Origin: Anthonomus grandis grandis
Taxonomy: Eukaryota; Arthropoda; Insecta; Coleoptera; Curculionidae
DNA: 64,000 nucleotides
Direction: 5' to 3'
Assembly: GCF_022605725.1 (NCBI RefSeq)
Contig: NC_065547.1
Location: 26,825,167-26,889,166, forward strand
In this document: one piece after another, positions 32,522-43,080 of the stretch
Position numbering within the stretch: the stretch's first letter is position 1
Layout: each line of letters opens with the position of its first letter
Notes under the pieces: generated by a model
Seen by the model: only the letters and a program-made list of their open reading frames with translations
What the model was told of the DNA's origin: nothing
Databases searched by the model: none
Translations under genes and position numbers: made by a program

Positions 32522-33061
32522 TGCTTTAGTCGATGCAAAAATTCTGATGGAGGAATTTTGACAAATTCCAATTTTGAAAAAGCTTTACAGAATAACACAC
32601 TCGATATTCCTCATAAAAAATGCTTACCAGGCACAGATATTGAACTTCCGATGGTTATCGTTCCCGACGAAGCATTTCCCTTAAAAAGTTGCCTAATGAG
32701 ATCGTATCCAGAGAGAAACCTAACAAATGAAAAGAAAATCTTAACTATCGTTTGAGCAGTACAAGGAGAATATCGGAAAACGCATTAGGTATTTTGCAAA
32801 AAAAAATTCGTATTTTCAGCAGAAGACTTCAAGGAAAGCCAGAAAATTTTGTGTGTTACACAATTTCATAAGGAAAAATGAAGGATAGCGGAGGGCCTAA
32901 ATAAAAGTGTAAACGGTTCTACAAGTCTTTCATCAAATTTGCATCCACCAAGTCGTCTCCGTGGACGATCAAAAGATGCAGCGTTTCTGGTGCGGGATCA
33001 GTTAAAAAATTACCTGAATTCCCCGAAGCAAGTGTATAGTGGCAGAAGCAAGCCGCATTAG
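32522..33061 (+). pseudogene. PIF/Harbinger transposase, C-terminal half
   Basis: The stretch NSDGGILTNSNFEKALQNN, LPGTDIELPMVIVPDEAFPL, RSYPERNLTNEKKI and, after a frameshift near 32740, RRISENALGILQKK is the conserved end of DDE_Tnp_4 transposases. The Asp of PDEAFPL and the Glu of RRISENA are the second and third catalytic residues of that family. Further frame changes lead to LHPPSRLRGRSKDAAFLVR near the end. It is inactive. Confidence 0.75.
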
Positions 33062-33244
33062 TAATTTGATTTATGCCTACTCATTATATAAAATAAAGTA
33101 TTTAATTGTACAAGGTGAGTTTGTTTTTTTTTGTTCCCAAGAGCATTCTTTTTCTATTATACCAAATAGAAATTTTGTGACTGATTATATTTTTAGTTAA
33201 ATAAACCTTAACGTTGAATTAAATTTAATTCTTATTAATGTTTT

Positions 33245-33480
33245 TAGGTATTGCTTGTTAAGTTCCCTGATGGTATCTGTTTGTCTGAAAGTCTTCGCAT
33301 GGTTGTGTCCTGGTAATCCCTCCTAGTAAGGCTTTGCTTTCTTATGTCCCAGGGTTGTGTGTTTCACCGTATTTTAGGCAATACCTAATACCGATTCTGA
33401 ACCTATCAGGTTGGATTCTGCTCCTTTTTTGGCTAGCTTGCTAGCCGCCTCATTTCCGCATGTACCGGAATCCATGTTAG
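33245..33480 (-). pseudogene. LINE RNase H-region remnant, distal part (split by the BEL element)
   Basis: The minus strand reads LTWIPVHA, then in a shifted frame GNEAASKLAKKGAESNLIGS. This is the W-(V/I)-P-G-H...GNE-x-A-(D/S)-x-LA-(R/K)-KG signature of the RNase H domain in R1/Jockey-type LINEs. It continues directly from 40148 once the BEL element and one GGTAA are removed. Confidence 0.65.
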
Positions 33481-33485
33481 GGTAA
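33481..33485. repeat. Left copy of the 5-bp target-site duplication (GGTAA)
   Basis: GGTAA precedes the left LTR and recurs at 40143-40147 after the right LTR. Five-base duplications are typical of BEL/Pao elements. Confidence 0.85.
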
Positions 33486-33951
33486 TGTTTGAGAGTAAAC
33501 ATTACTGGGGTTACGCTGGTTTAATGGAAGAATAAAAAGAGCGTTGAATTGCTTATAATCTAATAGCTTATATTACTGCACACAATACCGTAATTACTAA
33601 TTAACTTTAGTTTACAGTCAGCTTCGAGATTAAACGAGAGCGAGAAATTTACGAGTATTTAGTTGCTTTTATTATGAGTATTTACTCTATTGCCGAGAGT
33701 TTGGCTTTTAGCCGCGAAACGAGAGAAAAAATGTGTTACTGGGACAAGGGACCGAGATTTTTTTTACACCCAAAGAACGAGTGGCGGGCAACTGCATCTT
33801 TTCCTGCTTATGATCTATTTTTAGATTTTTCGGGGAGGGGCCGGTAGCGAGCGTGACGATTATTACAATAACAATACAAAGAAATCAATGAGAAAGAGGA
33901 TTAAGAGATAGGCTTAATAATTTGAGAGAAATGGGTTGTGTCTCCACCACA
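33486..33951 (-). repeat. 3' LTR of the BEL element (466 bp)
   Basis: It starts TGTTTGAGAGTAAACATTAC and ends TCTCCACCACA on the plus strand. Its first 130 bases match the right LTR closely. A further 330 bases before the terminal block are missing from the other LTR. Confidence 0.85.
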
Positions 33952-34082
33952 TTCTGCCCCCGAGTTGAAGCTGTTAGCTTCAAACAAAGCAAAAAGAGAA
34001 TTAAGAGATTTACTATAAAAAGTAACATTAACTCGAAGGACCAATAGAATAATGAGAGCAAGAATAAAAATGTAGGGATTTA

Positions 34083-34283
34083 TTATTTATCAGATTCAGT
34101 AAGAGAAACTTGAACGTTTTCTTCGGGTAGCGGACAGACCTTTGTGATAGGTCTGGTATAATATCTGTCAGTAGCTTTGAGTTTAACCACCCTGACTCTT
34201 CCATCTGCACCCTTCATAACCTCAGTCACTCTAGCTAAAGGCCATTTAAGAGGGGGAGTTTCATCCTCTTTGAGGAGGACCAA
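34083..34283 (-). pseudogene. BEL pol C-terminal segment (DUF5641-like)
   Basis: An open minus-strand frame reads DETPPLKWPLARVTEVMKGA then DGRVRVVKLKAT and RPITKVCPLP, the conserved ending of BEL/Pao polyproteins downstream of integrase. It is out of frame with the integrase block above it. Confidence 0.8.
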
Positions 34284-34418
34284 ATAATTAACTTCGAGGT
34301 TTTTGGATAACCGAAACCATTTTGGTCGATTTTGGAGACGATTTAGGTACTCTACAGTCCATCGTTTCCAAAAAATTTGTTGGATTTGTGAACATCTCTG
34401 CCAAAAAGAGAGTCTATT

Positions 34419-35118
34419 TTACGGAAAGTCCTTTTCAGGACAGGCCGTTAGGGACGTACCTATTAAAAAATTACCAGGGGTTTTAGGAGAAGTCAGAGGG
34501 ATCGTTAGACATAAAGCAAAGCGGCCGAGAATAGCCTCTATCTGGCAAAGAATAGTACTAAACTCTTCAAACGTAAACTGAGAATTCTTCATAATTCGGT
34601 ATAGGTGATACTTTGTGCTTTTAATTGCGGACTCCCAGATACCTCCCCAGTGAGGAGATCGAGGGGGAATAAACCTCCATTCGGTTTCGTTTTGAGTTAG
34701 AAACGTCTTTAAAGCATCATAGTGTTTGTCAATTTGAAAAAACTCGTATAGTTCTCTTAATTGATTTCTTGCGCCTGCAAAGTTAGTTGCGTTATCACTG
34801 AACACAACTGTGGGATTGCCTCTTCGAGAAATAAATCGTCCAAATGTCATTAGGAAGGCTTCAGTAGATAAACTTGAGACAGTCTCAAGATGTGGACATA
34901 CACACGAATAGAGCAATGTAACCTTTAATAACATTGGCTTTTCGAAGCCTTGAGGATTTGAGGAAAAAGGGACCACCAAAATCTACACCAACTTTTTGAA
35001 AGGGTCGTGAAATTGTTATTCTTTCTTTTGGTAGACTAGCCATAATTTGCTGATTTGTCTGGGCATTGAATCGAAAACAGACTGTGCAATTCCTAATTAA
35101 GCGTTTAATTTGGCGCAA
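34419..35118 (-). pseudogene. BEL integrase region
   Basis: The upper part (35118-34885) holds the end of the zinc-binding region (CTVCFRFNAQ) and the first catalytic block VGVDFGGPF. A frameshift near 34900 leads to RRGNPTVVFSDNATNFAGAR and PRSPHWGGIWESAIKSTKYH. The three catalytic residues of the DDE integrase (D in VDFGGP, D in FSDNATNF, E in GGIWES) are all preserved despite the frameshift. Confidence 0.85.
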
Positions 35119-35336
35119 GCCATTTTAAGGGCCAGAATTTAAGTCTGAAATTGGAGAGTACGTTTTGCGGCCCAGCGTGACCTAAACATGTTGTTCACGT
35201 GAAAGCATGAGAGAGACGACATAATAGTTAGCTGGAAGAAGGATTGGATGTTTTTGATCGTAAGAGACTTTAACATAAGCCAACCTACCACCAACTCTTA
35301 GAATGCCAAAAGAGTCCACAAAGGGTTTTAGGCAAA

Positions 35337-36269
35337 TTAAGTTCTTGTTAGACTGTTAGAGAGAGGCTTATTACTTTTAAACTCACAGATTTCTTTAGAA
35401 AAATATTTTTTCTGAAGTATCTGAACTATTAGTTGAAGAACCGAAATAAGTTCTGTGACTGTCAGAGCGCCATCAGATCTACTTAATTTATTTTTGGAGT
35501 TATGAATAAAACGCAAAATGTATGCGATTACTCGTTGAAGCTTAGAAAAACTGGAAAACTTTAAAAACAAATCATGCCAGAATCCACTTTGTCGAGACAA
35601 AAAGGTTTCTACTACGTGTAAATTAACCTTTCGTTCTTCTGGAAGATTAGTTTCTTTGGAGGGGGTGTTAAAGGCTTTCAAATTTAAATCCATCGAATTT
35701 AAGAACTTTGGCCCGTGAAACCAAAATCCAGATTTTAAAATGTCTTGAGAAAATAGTCCTCTAGATAACATATCTGCTGGATTCTCGGACGATTTAATGT
35801 ATCGCCACACACAATCAGAAGTAAGATCCTGAACTAAGGATACTCGATGAGGTACAAACACAGGCCACCTACTAGGGTGACTTTTACACCAAGCGAGAGC
35901 TATTTGCGAATCAGACCATAGATTTATAGAGGTAACTTTTGATTTAAGATTCTTCTCAAAACTCTTTACTATTCTCTGAGTAAGCTTAGCTAATAGAACG
36001 ATACCACACAATTCAAGTTTGGGAAGTGAAATGCTCTTACTCGGAGCAACCTTTGATTTGGATGAAATCAAATTGCATGTGACCGTGTTATCAGAGTAAA
36101 TAACACGAAGGTATATGCATGCTCCATAAGCAGCTAAGCTGGCATCTGCAAAACCGTGGTATTCAACATTTTTGATAGTTTTATTGAGAAATAAATTCCG
36201 AGAAATTTTTAAACCTTGAAGAAGATATGTGTTTAATAAAATCCTTCCATTTTGATATAATAGTTTCAT
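35337..36269 (-). pseudogene. BEL RNase H region
   Basis: An open frame of about 310 codons follows the RT after a frameshift near 36200. RNase H landmarks are HGFADASLAAYGACIY, LPKLELCG, NLWSDSQIALAW and ENPADMLSRG, which supply the D-E-D-D catalytic set. Before the frameshift the same polyprotein continues as reverse transcriptase. Confidence 0.85.
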
Positions 36270-37617
36270 CTGTGATAATTGTGTCCCAATGCAACTTTTT
36301 ACACCAAAGAATTTGCATCAAAATTTTTCCTTGGACAATAACAGGATTTACTTGTCCCAATGGATCAAAACATTGGGCAATAGTCGATAAAACCATTCTT
36401 TTTGTTAAGAGATCTGTCTGAGGGACTTGCGGCGTAGAGATACAAAGTACATCCTCAACTGGATACCATTTTAAACCTAATACTTTATTAAGAGTGTCAT
36501 CAAAGTTCATGTTGTACTCGTGAGTAACTTTTTCAGAGACCTGACTCAAAAATTTCTGTGAATTTGAGCACCATTTGTGCAAATTAAAACCAGATATTTT
36601 AAGCATTTCAGTGAGTTCGTCATAAAGGGCCTGCAATTCACAGGACTTGTCACAACCCGCCAAAACGTCGTCCATGAAACATTGAGTCATAATCGCTTCA
36701 GAGGCTAAGGGAAACTTTTGTGAATTGATTTGAGCAATTTGATTTAACACGCGAGTGCAAACAAAGGGCGCAAAATTGGTTCCATAAGTTACCGTTGAGA
36801 GCTCTATGCAACTTAATGGATTTTTGGGATTATCTCTCCATAAAATATTTTGTAGAAATCTGTGTTCAGGGTTTATTGACACCTGACGGTACATTTTTTC
36901 AATGTCAGTAGTTAAGACATATCTAAAGGTTCTGAAACGACATAAGATGTCATACAGTTCAGGCTGAACTGTAAAACCTTTGAGTGTTACGTCATTCAAA
37001 GAATATCCTGTTGAACTTTTGGAGGAAGCGTCAAAGACGACTCGAAGCTTCGTGGTCGCGCTAGACTCACGAATGACACATAAATGAGGAATGAAATATT
37101 TGTTTTCAGATTTTGGAGTAATGAGAGTGAGAGGGATGTATTGCGCATGTCCAAGAGAGACATATTAATCAATAAATTGCTTATAACGAGAAAACAAAGA
37201 AGGGTCCTTTTGAAACCGCTTTTCAAGAAGGAAAAATCGTTTTTCGGCAATAGTGTATGAGTCACCCAATTTAAGATGCTCAGCTGGCGACTTGAGGGGG
37301 CTATCAACTTGATAGGAGCCACTTTTTAGTACTTCGGTCTTTAAAACAAATATTTCTTCTGCTTGTTTATCTTCAGGTGCAAGGGGAATATCTTCAAAAA
37401 TTTTTTCAGTGTTCCAAAATTTACACAGACTGTTGTCTAAATCTAAGTTTGAAGGAGAACTGATTTCTTGAGAAAAGTTACAACGTGAGAGTTGTAACTC
37501 TGAGCGTAAATGAAGCGCTGAACAGTGTAGTGATACATTACCGGCTACTATCCAATCTAAGTGCGTGTTCAGTAGAGTAGGATAATTAGTACCTAGCTCA
37601 AAAATACCCCTGGACAA
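36181..37617 (-). pseudogene. BEL reverse transcriptase
   Basis: From 37617 the frame runs through RGIFELGTNYPTLLNTHLDW (protease-RT linker) and stops at TAA 37165-37167. The next codons in the same frame continue with YVSLGHAQYIPL, KLRVVFDASSKSS and then YVLTTDIEKMYRQV, YGTNFAPF and CFMDDVLAGC. The MDD box is the catalytic YxDD equivalent. One nonsense codon inside and one frameshift at the RNase H junction are the visible lesions. Confidence 0.88.
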
Positions 37618-37667
37618 AAGAGAATAATAAACGTCAGCACCAACCAGGGTCCAGGGTCTGCAAGTTT

Positions 37668-38108
37668 TTAAAAAATATCACTAGGTATTTTTAACTTATC
37701 AACCTGGATTGAAACTTGGGGAAGTTGATGGGTTATTTTATCTAATACTGCACAAGATACCTTAAAATATTTATCTTGACCTACATTAGAGTAAAGAACA
37801 ATATCAATCATTTTGCTTGATATAGTACTGTTTTGCGATATTCCAGATATGTGTAGTGTTTGATTATAGGGTTTGAATCCAAGTTGGTTTACTAAACGAG
37901 AGGTGATAAATGAATTCTGAGATCTATTGTCCAGTAATATTTTGGCCTGTATAGGCACATTATATTTATTGTACAAAGTCACTTGCGCGGTGGCTAGGAG
38001 AATTTGTGTATTCTTTGTGGAAAGGGCAGAGAAACTTGAGCTACAGGGTACCTGATTATCAAAAGAGGGTTGAACTGTTTGTCCATTGAGAGGTCTTTCA
38101 TTTTGCAT
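37668..38108 (-). pseudogene. BEL aspartic protease region with altered active site
   Basis: The open frame contains AKILLDNRSQNSFITSRLV, which corresponds to the BEL/Pao protease motif LLDSGSQ-x-SFI. The D-S-G triad is changed to D-N-R, so the protease is expected to be dead. Frameshifts separate it from the zinc-knuckle region upstream (38098-38108 overlap) and from the RT segment downstream. Confidence 0.8.
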
Positions 38109-38508
38109 ACATTGTTTCGAGAATTATTATGATGTTGGAGTCGGGGTGGATAATTATTATTGGTTTGACTATTCTGTCGAGGTGGGTATTGATTGTGTGA
38201 TGTTTTTTATTACACTCAGCACATTTGTGGGTAGAACTGCAATCATTTATTGAATGTTTGGTTCCGAGGCAGTTTGGACAAAGTTTTTTCAAGTCAACAA
38301 ATTTTATTTTTTCAGAATGGGGTAAGTGTATAAACTTTTGGCAAGAATAAATTCGATGACCATTGTTATTGCAAAAGGGGCATAAGAAAGTATTTATTTG
38401 GGAATGTTGTTGCTTATTCACAAAAAGAGAAACTTTATCCTGCCATAATAAATTTTCCAAAATGACACACCTTTTATTCAAAAATTCAAAAAATTCATCA
38501 AGGTTCGG
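38098..38508 (-). pseudogene. BEL zinc-knuckle region
   Basis: It follows the gag block after a single TAG (38509-38511) in the same frame. Cys/His groups CPFCNNNGHRIYSC and CPNCLGTKHSINDC plus CAECNKKHH are the zinc knuckles between gag and protease in BEL/Pao polyproteins. Confidence 0.82.
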
Positions 38509-39180
38509 CTACATTGCAATGTCTCGCTCTTGCTCGAACAGTCTACGTGTACCATAATCTATTTTCTTTTGAAGTATATAAATTAACAAACATTCGTATG
38601 CCTGAGATTCTGTTAGCTTTAAAATTTTTAATGACTCTAAATTTGTTTTACAGTTCATTAAAAATTCTCTAAGATTTTTTGAGTTACATTTAAAAAGGCT
38701 AGGAGCATCTAAGAGAGAACTAAAGTGAGCATTAACAATACATTTTAAATTCTCATACCTACTTTTTAAAATGTCAATAGCGGTAGTAAAATTTTCATTA
38801 GTTACTTGCAATGCGTGTACTAACTTTAAAGCTTCCCCTCTTAAGAAAGATTTTAAATAGAAAAAGCGCTGTACATTAGATAAATTAACATTTCGAATAA
38901 TTAAAGAGTCAAACAGTTCATAGAAAGAGTGCCACTGGGCAGCGTTGCCATTAAAGGGCGCTATGGTAATATCGGGTAATTTTACACCTGCAATTCTATG
39001 TGAGGTATCCTGGGGTAAGTTTACATTTTGTAGAGTTGAAACAGACAATTTTTTAATACAATTTTCATATTGAGAAAGAGTATCATAGAATTTATTTTCA
39101 GTTTCTAGCCTATTTTCCTTATCAGCATCTTCCTCGGTAGAAGAAGCCTGAGGAAAACCCTCAATTTGGTCTTGAGCCAC
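38509..39180 (-). pseudogene. BEL gag (DUF1759-type)
   Basis: It starts at the ATG at 39178-39180 (MAQDQIEGFPQASSTEEDAD). The central capsid-like block is LPDITIAPFNGNAAQWHSFY, then ELFDSLIIRN and FYLKSFLRGEALKLV, the hallmark of the DUF1759 gag of BEL/Pao elements. It ends at TAG 38509-38511, beyond which the same frame continues into the zinc knuckles, so the stop is probably a mutation (stop read-through is the alternative). Confidence 0.85.
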
Positions 39181-40006
39181 ATTATATCTATCAGAAGGTT
39201 TTTTTAAACCTTCTTGACGAATTTGAACTTGACTAATATCAGTGATTGTATCTTGATTAATGATTATTACTTAACCAATTTATGGCTCTCGTTAGACCAG
39301 ATTTGCTGTTTTTGCGCTCAGTTTTTAACTTTTCAAGAGACATTTTGTGTTAAAATATAACAAACTTACTAAAATTATTTACATAGACCTATAACCGAGA
39401 GCTAGACCTATAATTATAAGAGTGAGAATACCCCCAGGAAACACAATCTTAGTCTAAATGTCTATATGCTAAATGTATACCAGATAATATCCACTAAGAG
39501 CTAAATATGTACATGCATTTATGTATGAGTTACGTCAAAAAATAAAAATATAACTTTTTTAACAAATTTGTTAAATACGGTCCTGGTAGAGTCAGGCCAA
39601 AATTGAGATCACTTTAATTTACTTAACAGTCAACGAAAATAAAATAAAACAACGAGCACAAACACTTTAGCCACTATCAAAAGTATTTTATTTATTGTTT
39701 TTGTTTAGATAGATATTAGTGAAAAACACTCACCAGAAAGTTTGTATATACTTATCTGTCTTCTACAAACAACAGGAGCTAGCGCCATACCCATAAGTTA
39801 AATGGAATGTCGAAGGGCAGCAACCATAACATAACCAGGGCTTCATACATACAACAGTAATTATTATACTTACATATATACATACTCATCTGCGTAGCAC
39901 AGCGGCGAGTCAAAACGTTGCTTCTCGGGAACAACTCAAGACAGATTTAAAAATTATAAGCAATTGCAACAATTTTCTTTCATATTATCCGGCTCGAAGA
40001 ACCAAA

Positions 40007-40142
40007 TGTTTGAGAATAAACATTACTGGGGTTGCGCTGGTTCAATGGAAGAATAAAAAGAGCGTTGAATTGCTTATAATCTAATAGTTTATATTACTGC
40101 ACACAATACCGTAATTACTAATTAATTTGTGTTTCCACAACA
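40007..40142 (-). repeat. 5' LTR of the BEL element, internally deleted (136 bp)
   Basis: It shares both ends with the left LTR but lacks about 330 bp between ACTAATTAA and TTGTGTTTCCACAACA. On the coding strand the missing part lies at the U3 side, where promoter signals would be. Confidence 0.82.
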
Positions 40143-40147
40143 GGTAA

Positions 40148-40840
40148 TGTTCCTTTCCCCAAGCAGTATCAGTTCGTTTTGCAGCCCTATATGTGCAGCT
40201 AGAGGATTTTAGCGCTTTTAGAGCCTCCTGACTAAATCGCTGTAAATTTTGATGATTCTATTTTCAGGTTGCATTTGGTTAACCATTCTCGCACAGATTT
40301 CAATAACGTGTATTTTCGCTTGAAAAATTGATGTGTTAGTGCATTCCATCCAGACTTTGTTTGCCGAGACGTCATTTATGACATGGTATAGCCTGTAAGT
40401 AGTTCTTATGGCTTCCCCTGCAGGTATAAGTGTAGAGCACGTAGTAATATGGCGGCTATCAAGGTGGTTCTGATCGATCCCGTAACCAGCAAACAGGCCT
40501 GCCTTTGAAAGCTGTTAAGTTTTGCTTTGGCCTGTTGTTGTGTTGCTTTGCTCCACAACACCACAGAGCTGTAAGATATCGTAGGTCGGATGACCTGTGT
40601 GTCTAACTAATGCATCTGTTTTGGGTTCATTCCCCAGGTTTTTCTGCATTTCCTGCAACAGTTCCATAGGTACAGTTTTGCTTCCTTGATTGTCTTGTCA
40701 AGATGCAAGTTCCAGTTAAGCGACCAGTCTAAGGTTATCATAAGATATTTCACTGACGTTGCAAATTGAATGGTTTCGCCTCTAAGGATTAGAGAATAGT
40801 AACAATAGAAAAAAAGTTTCAGATTGGACACCGATTGTCG
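40148..40840 (-). pseudogene. LINE RT C-terminal and RNase H remnant, proximal part
   Basis: The minus strand reads FATSVKYLMITLDWSLNWNL followed by HLDKTIKEAKLYLWNCCRKC and KTWGMNPKQMH, the block between RT and RNase H in R1/Jockey-type LINEs. Further down, in shifted frames, come IYSD and QEALKALKSSSCTYRAAK of RNase H. It ends at the BEL insertion and resumes at 33480. Confidence 0.65.
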
Positions 40841-43080
40841 GAAGTGCGTGGTTTACAAAATACAATGTGTTGAAAATCGATTTTTCCCTTTTTATTAAAA
40901 AATAATTTTAATGAAATTTTTGGGTTTTAAATGATAGGTGGTAAAGTCACTTTTTGAGGAATTGCAGGTGATTTGACTTCTCCAGCGACGGACTTGCAGA
41001 AAAAGTGTATTTAATTTTTTGAACAAAAAATTTCTACTAACGTGTTTAAAGTACTCACTTTATACACTTCCTAGGGTTTATCGAGTTTCACTTTTTAAGC
41101 ACTAGAGCGTAAAGTAATTTGGTACTTTTGATTTCTTCAGTAGTAGAAAAAATGTATGTTATACGTATATAAAACTTCCTTTTTTTATTAATGGGAATTT
41201 TCCATTTATAAAAAAAGTAAAAATCATTTTACACACTAGATACACATAAATAACTGTTTTGTACTACTTTTTACATTTTCAACAAAAAAGAGCTTTTGAA
41301 TATTTGCTCTCCGACGCACCGGTTTCGAGTGGAGCCTGATTCTTAAACTTTAACAACCACATTTTATGTCAGATTCCTCGGTTAGCATCCTGAGACCGAG
41401 TGATCTTTTTTGAGGTATCTAAGATATTAGATCTAAGATAATATAAGATATAATATAAAATTATATCTAAGATATAATAAGATATCTATCTTGAGGAGGT
41501 ATCTAATTTGAGAAATTGCTATGACTTCAATTGATGCAGTGAAGGCTGTTTTATGTTCTTAAGTTAAGTCATATAACTTGAATACGTTAAAAGTCTCCTT
41601 TATATAATCAATAAGTATATTTCTTCATTTGAGAGGGTGCAAAATAAGTTTTTAAAGTTCTGTGCTTCATTGCAAAACGACGATAGGCAAGTAATACTTG
41701 ATCGGCCTGATCTAATTCGAGAAAAAATCGAGCGGATTTATGCCCGGCGAACAAGGCGGCCACGGAACTGTTAAATGTGTACCTATGCATGTTCCCGGAA
41801 ATCTGTTCTGTACTCATGCTGAAATCAACAGTTTCTAATCGTTGCAAGCGAGAGTTGTCTAAGGATTCTTTCAATAAGTTGCGATATGCTCCGGAAGGGG
41901 ATTATAAAAAAGGGGCATATTAATTAAATAAGAGGGATTTCGTTAGGTATCGTTTCAGTTTTTCTAACAGATCTTCCAGGATTTTCAGTTACATCTAATA
42001 CTACATTATTTTCTTTAATGTAGGGCTTATTATTTCTTGACAATACTGGTATCTTGAATGCACCATTCTGCTTAAGATTCGAGGCCAATCGTCCCAAAAT
42101 TTTTTTACTGGGTTGTTTTCTCTTTAGATAGTTATCTAAATACGTACGACCAGCTTCAATGACGTTGCTGTAACATAGGATTTAACATTACTACAAAACA
42201 ATTTTAACATTTTCTCAGCACCATCATTTCACCGCCACCAAAACATTCAGAATTTAATAAAAACCCATTTTTTTCAATTTAAATATTGTAGAATCTTATT
42301 GTGTCATAGATCGTTGCATTCGTAATAAAATATGCAATATGCATATAAAAAAATAAAATTGATGATCGTTTCTCCGAAATAAAACGTCGTACGGAAAATC
42401 TATCAATGTTGTTTTGTAAAGCTTAAAAAGTATCTCGACGATATCATCAAATGTCGGTTTTTTAGGTATACCTTCTGAAGTACTCAGAATTATAAAACCT
42501 TCTAATCGGCATATTGTTAGGCTTAAAAATGCGCAACCTTTCTCTAATTTAACCATCTTCGTATCTCTTTTGTTTTCCAAGATCCCCATGGTAGACATCG
42601 TTATCTTGGACACACTGTAAATGGGATTTTTATTTTAATGGGGTTCACAACCACTGCAAAATTATTATTTTTTTACTGGACATCTTGAAAATTTGATGTG
42701 CTCTAAAGAATTAAGCCAGATATTACTATAAAATAAAAGATTATCCGGATCGGGATTTAATTTTAAATTAAAAATATGATTTAGTTAGACTTATATTTAT
42801 TTATTTAACATCAATAAATAACACGATATAGATTCTCTTAAATAACTATTAATTAGCTTACCAACAATAACTAGATTTCGAGATTCGTCGTACGAAAGGG
42901 GCTATTATAGGCCAACATTTTGTGCATGCAAAAATGAGTATTAAACAAAATATAAAAAAGGAAACTAAAGTTAGACTGATGAAAAAAAAATGCTTATAAA
43001 TAAATAGACTAAGTAAAAGCTGCCACCACTATAAAGCTATAGTCAACATAATAATTGTCTCTTCGCAAGAGTTAATAAAA
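40841..43080. other. Spacer downstream of the galectin gene, nothing firmly recognised
   Basis: The open frames at 41608-41874 and 42296-42613 (minus) show no known motif. At 41400-41515 there is an AT-rich stretch of repeated ATCTAAGATAT-like words with internal inverted symmetry. The galectin 3' UTR probably begins here. Confidence 0.35.

Larger units (their letters stand above)
31418..33063 (+). mobile_element. Rearranged PIF/Harbinger-like element
   Basis: Two pieces of a PIF/Harbinger (DDE_Tnp_4) transposase on the plus strand flank an antisense MADF-BESS reading frame. The N-terminal piece (31418-31650) reads ALIALILDQEANKKKK followed by FPYLLKDETIFCEYF-like sequence. The C-terminal piece is 32522-33061. 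The central catalytic part, with the first Asp, is absent. Terminal inverted repeats and a TSD were not found by eye, so the limits are those of the recognisable coding sequence. Confidence 0.65.
33486..40142 (-). mobile_element. BEL/Pao LTR retrotransposon, nearly full length, mutated
   Basis: The 6657-bp element is coded on the minus strand. It is bounded by LTRs beginning TGTTTGAG and ending CCAC(A/C)ACA on the plus strand, with a GGTAA duplication outside. Gene order on the minus strand is gag, zinc knuckles, protease, RT, RNase H, integrase and a C-terminal DUF5641-type segment. A purine-rich tract (CTCGGGGGCAGAA) abuts the 3' LTR. Next to the 5' LTR is a primer-binding site, TTTGGTTCTTCGAGCCGG, which looks complementary to the 3' end of a tRNA-Tyr-like molecule with one mismatch (inference). 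Several stops and frameshifts make it non-autonomous. Confidence 0.92.

Noticed and set aside
41608..41874. 88-codon minus-strand frame, and FERVQNKFLKFC on the plus strand resembling a LINE C-terminal motif
   Set aside because: Only one short similarity, with no supporting blocks on either side.
42296..42613. 105-codon minus-strand frame downstream of the galectin gene
   Set aside because: No recognised motif, no splice context and ordinary length for an AT-rich chance frame.
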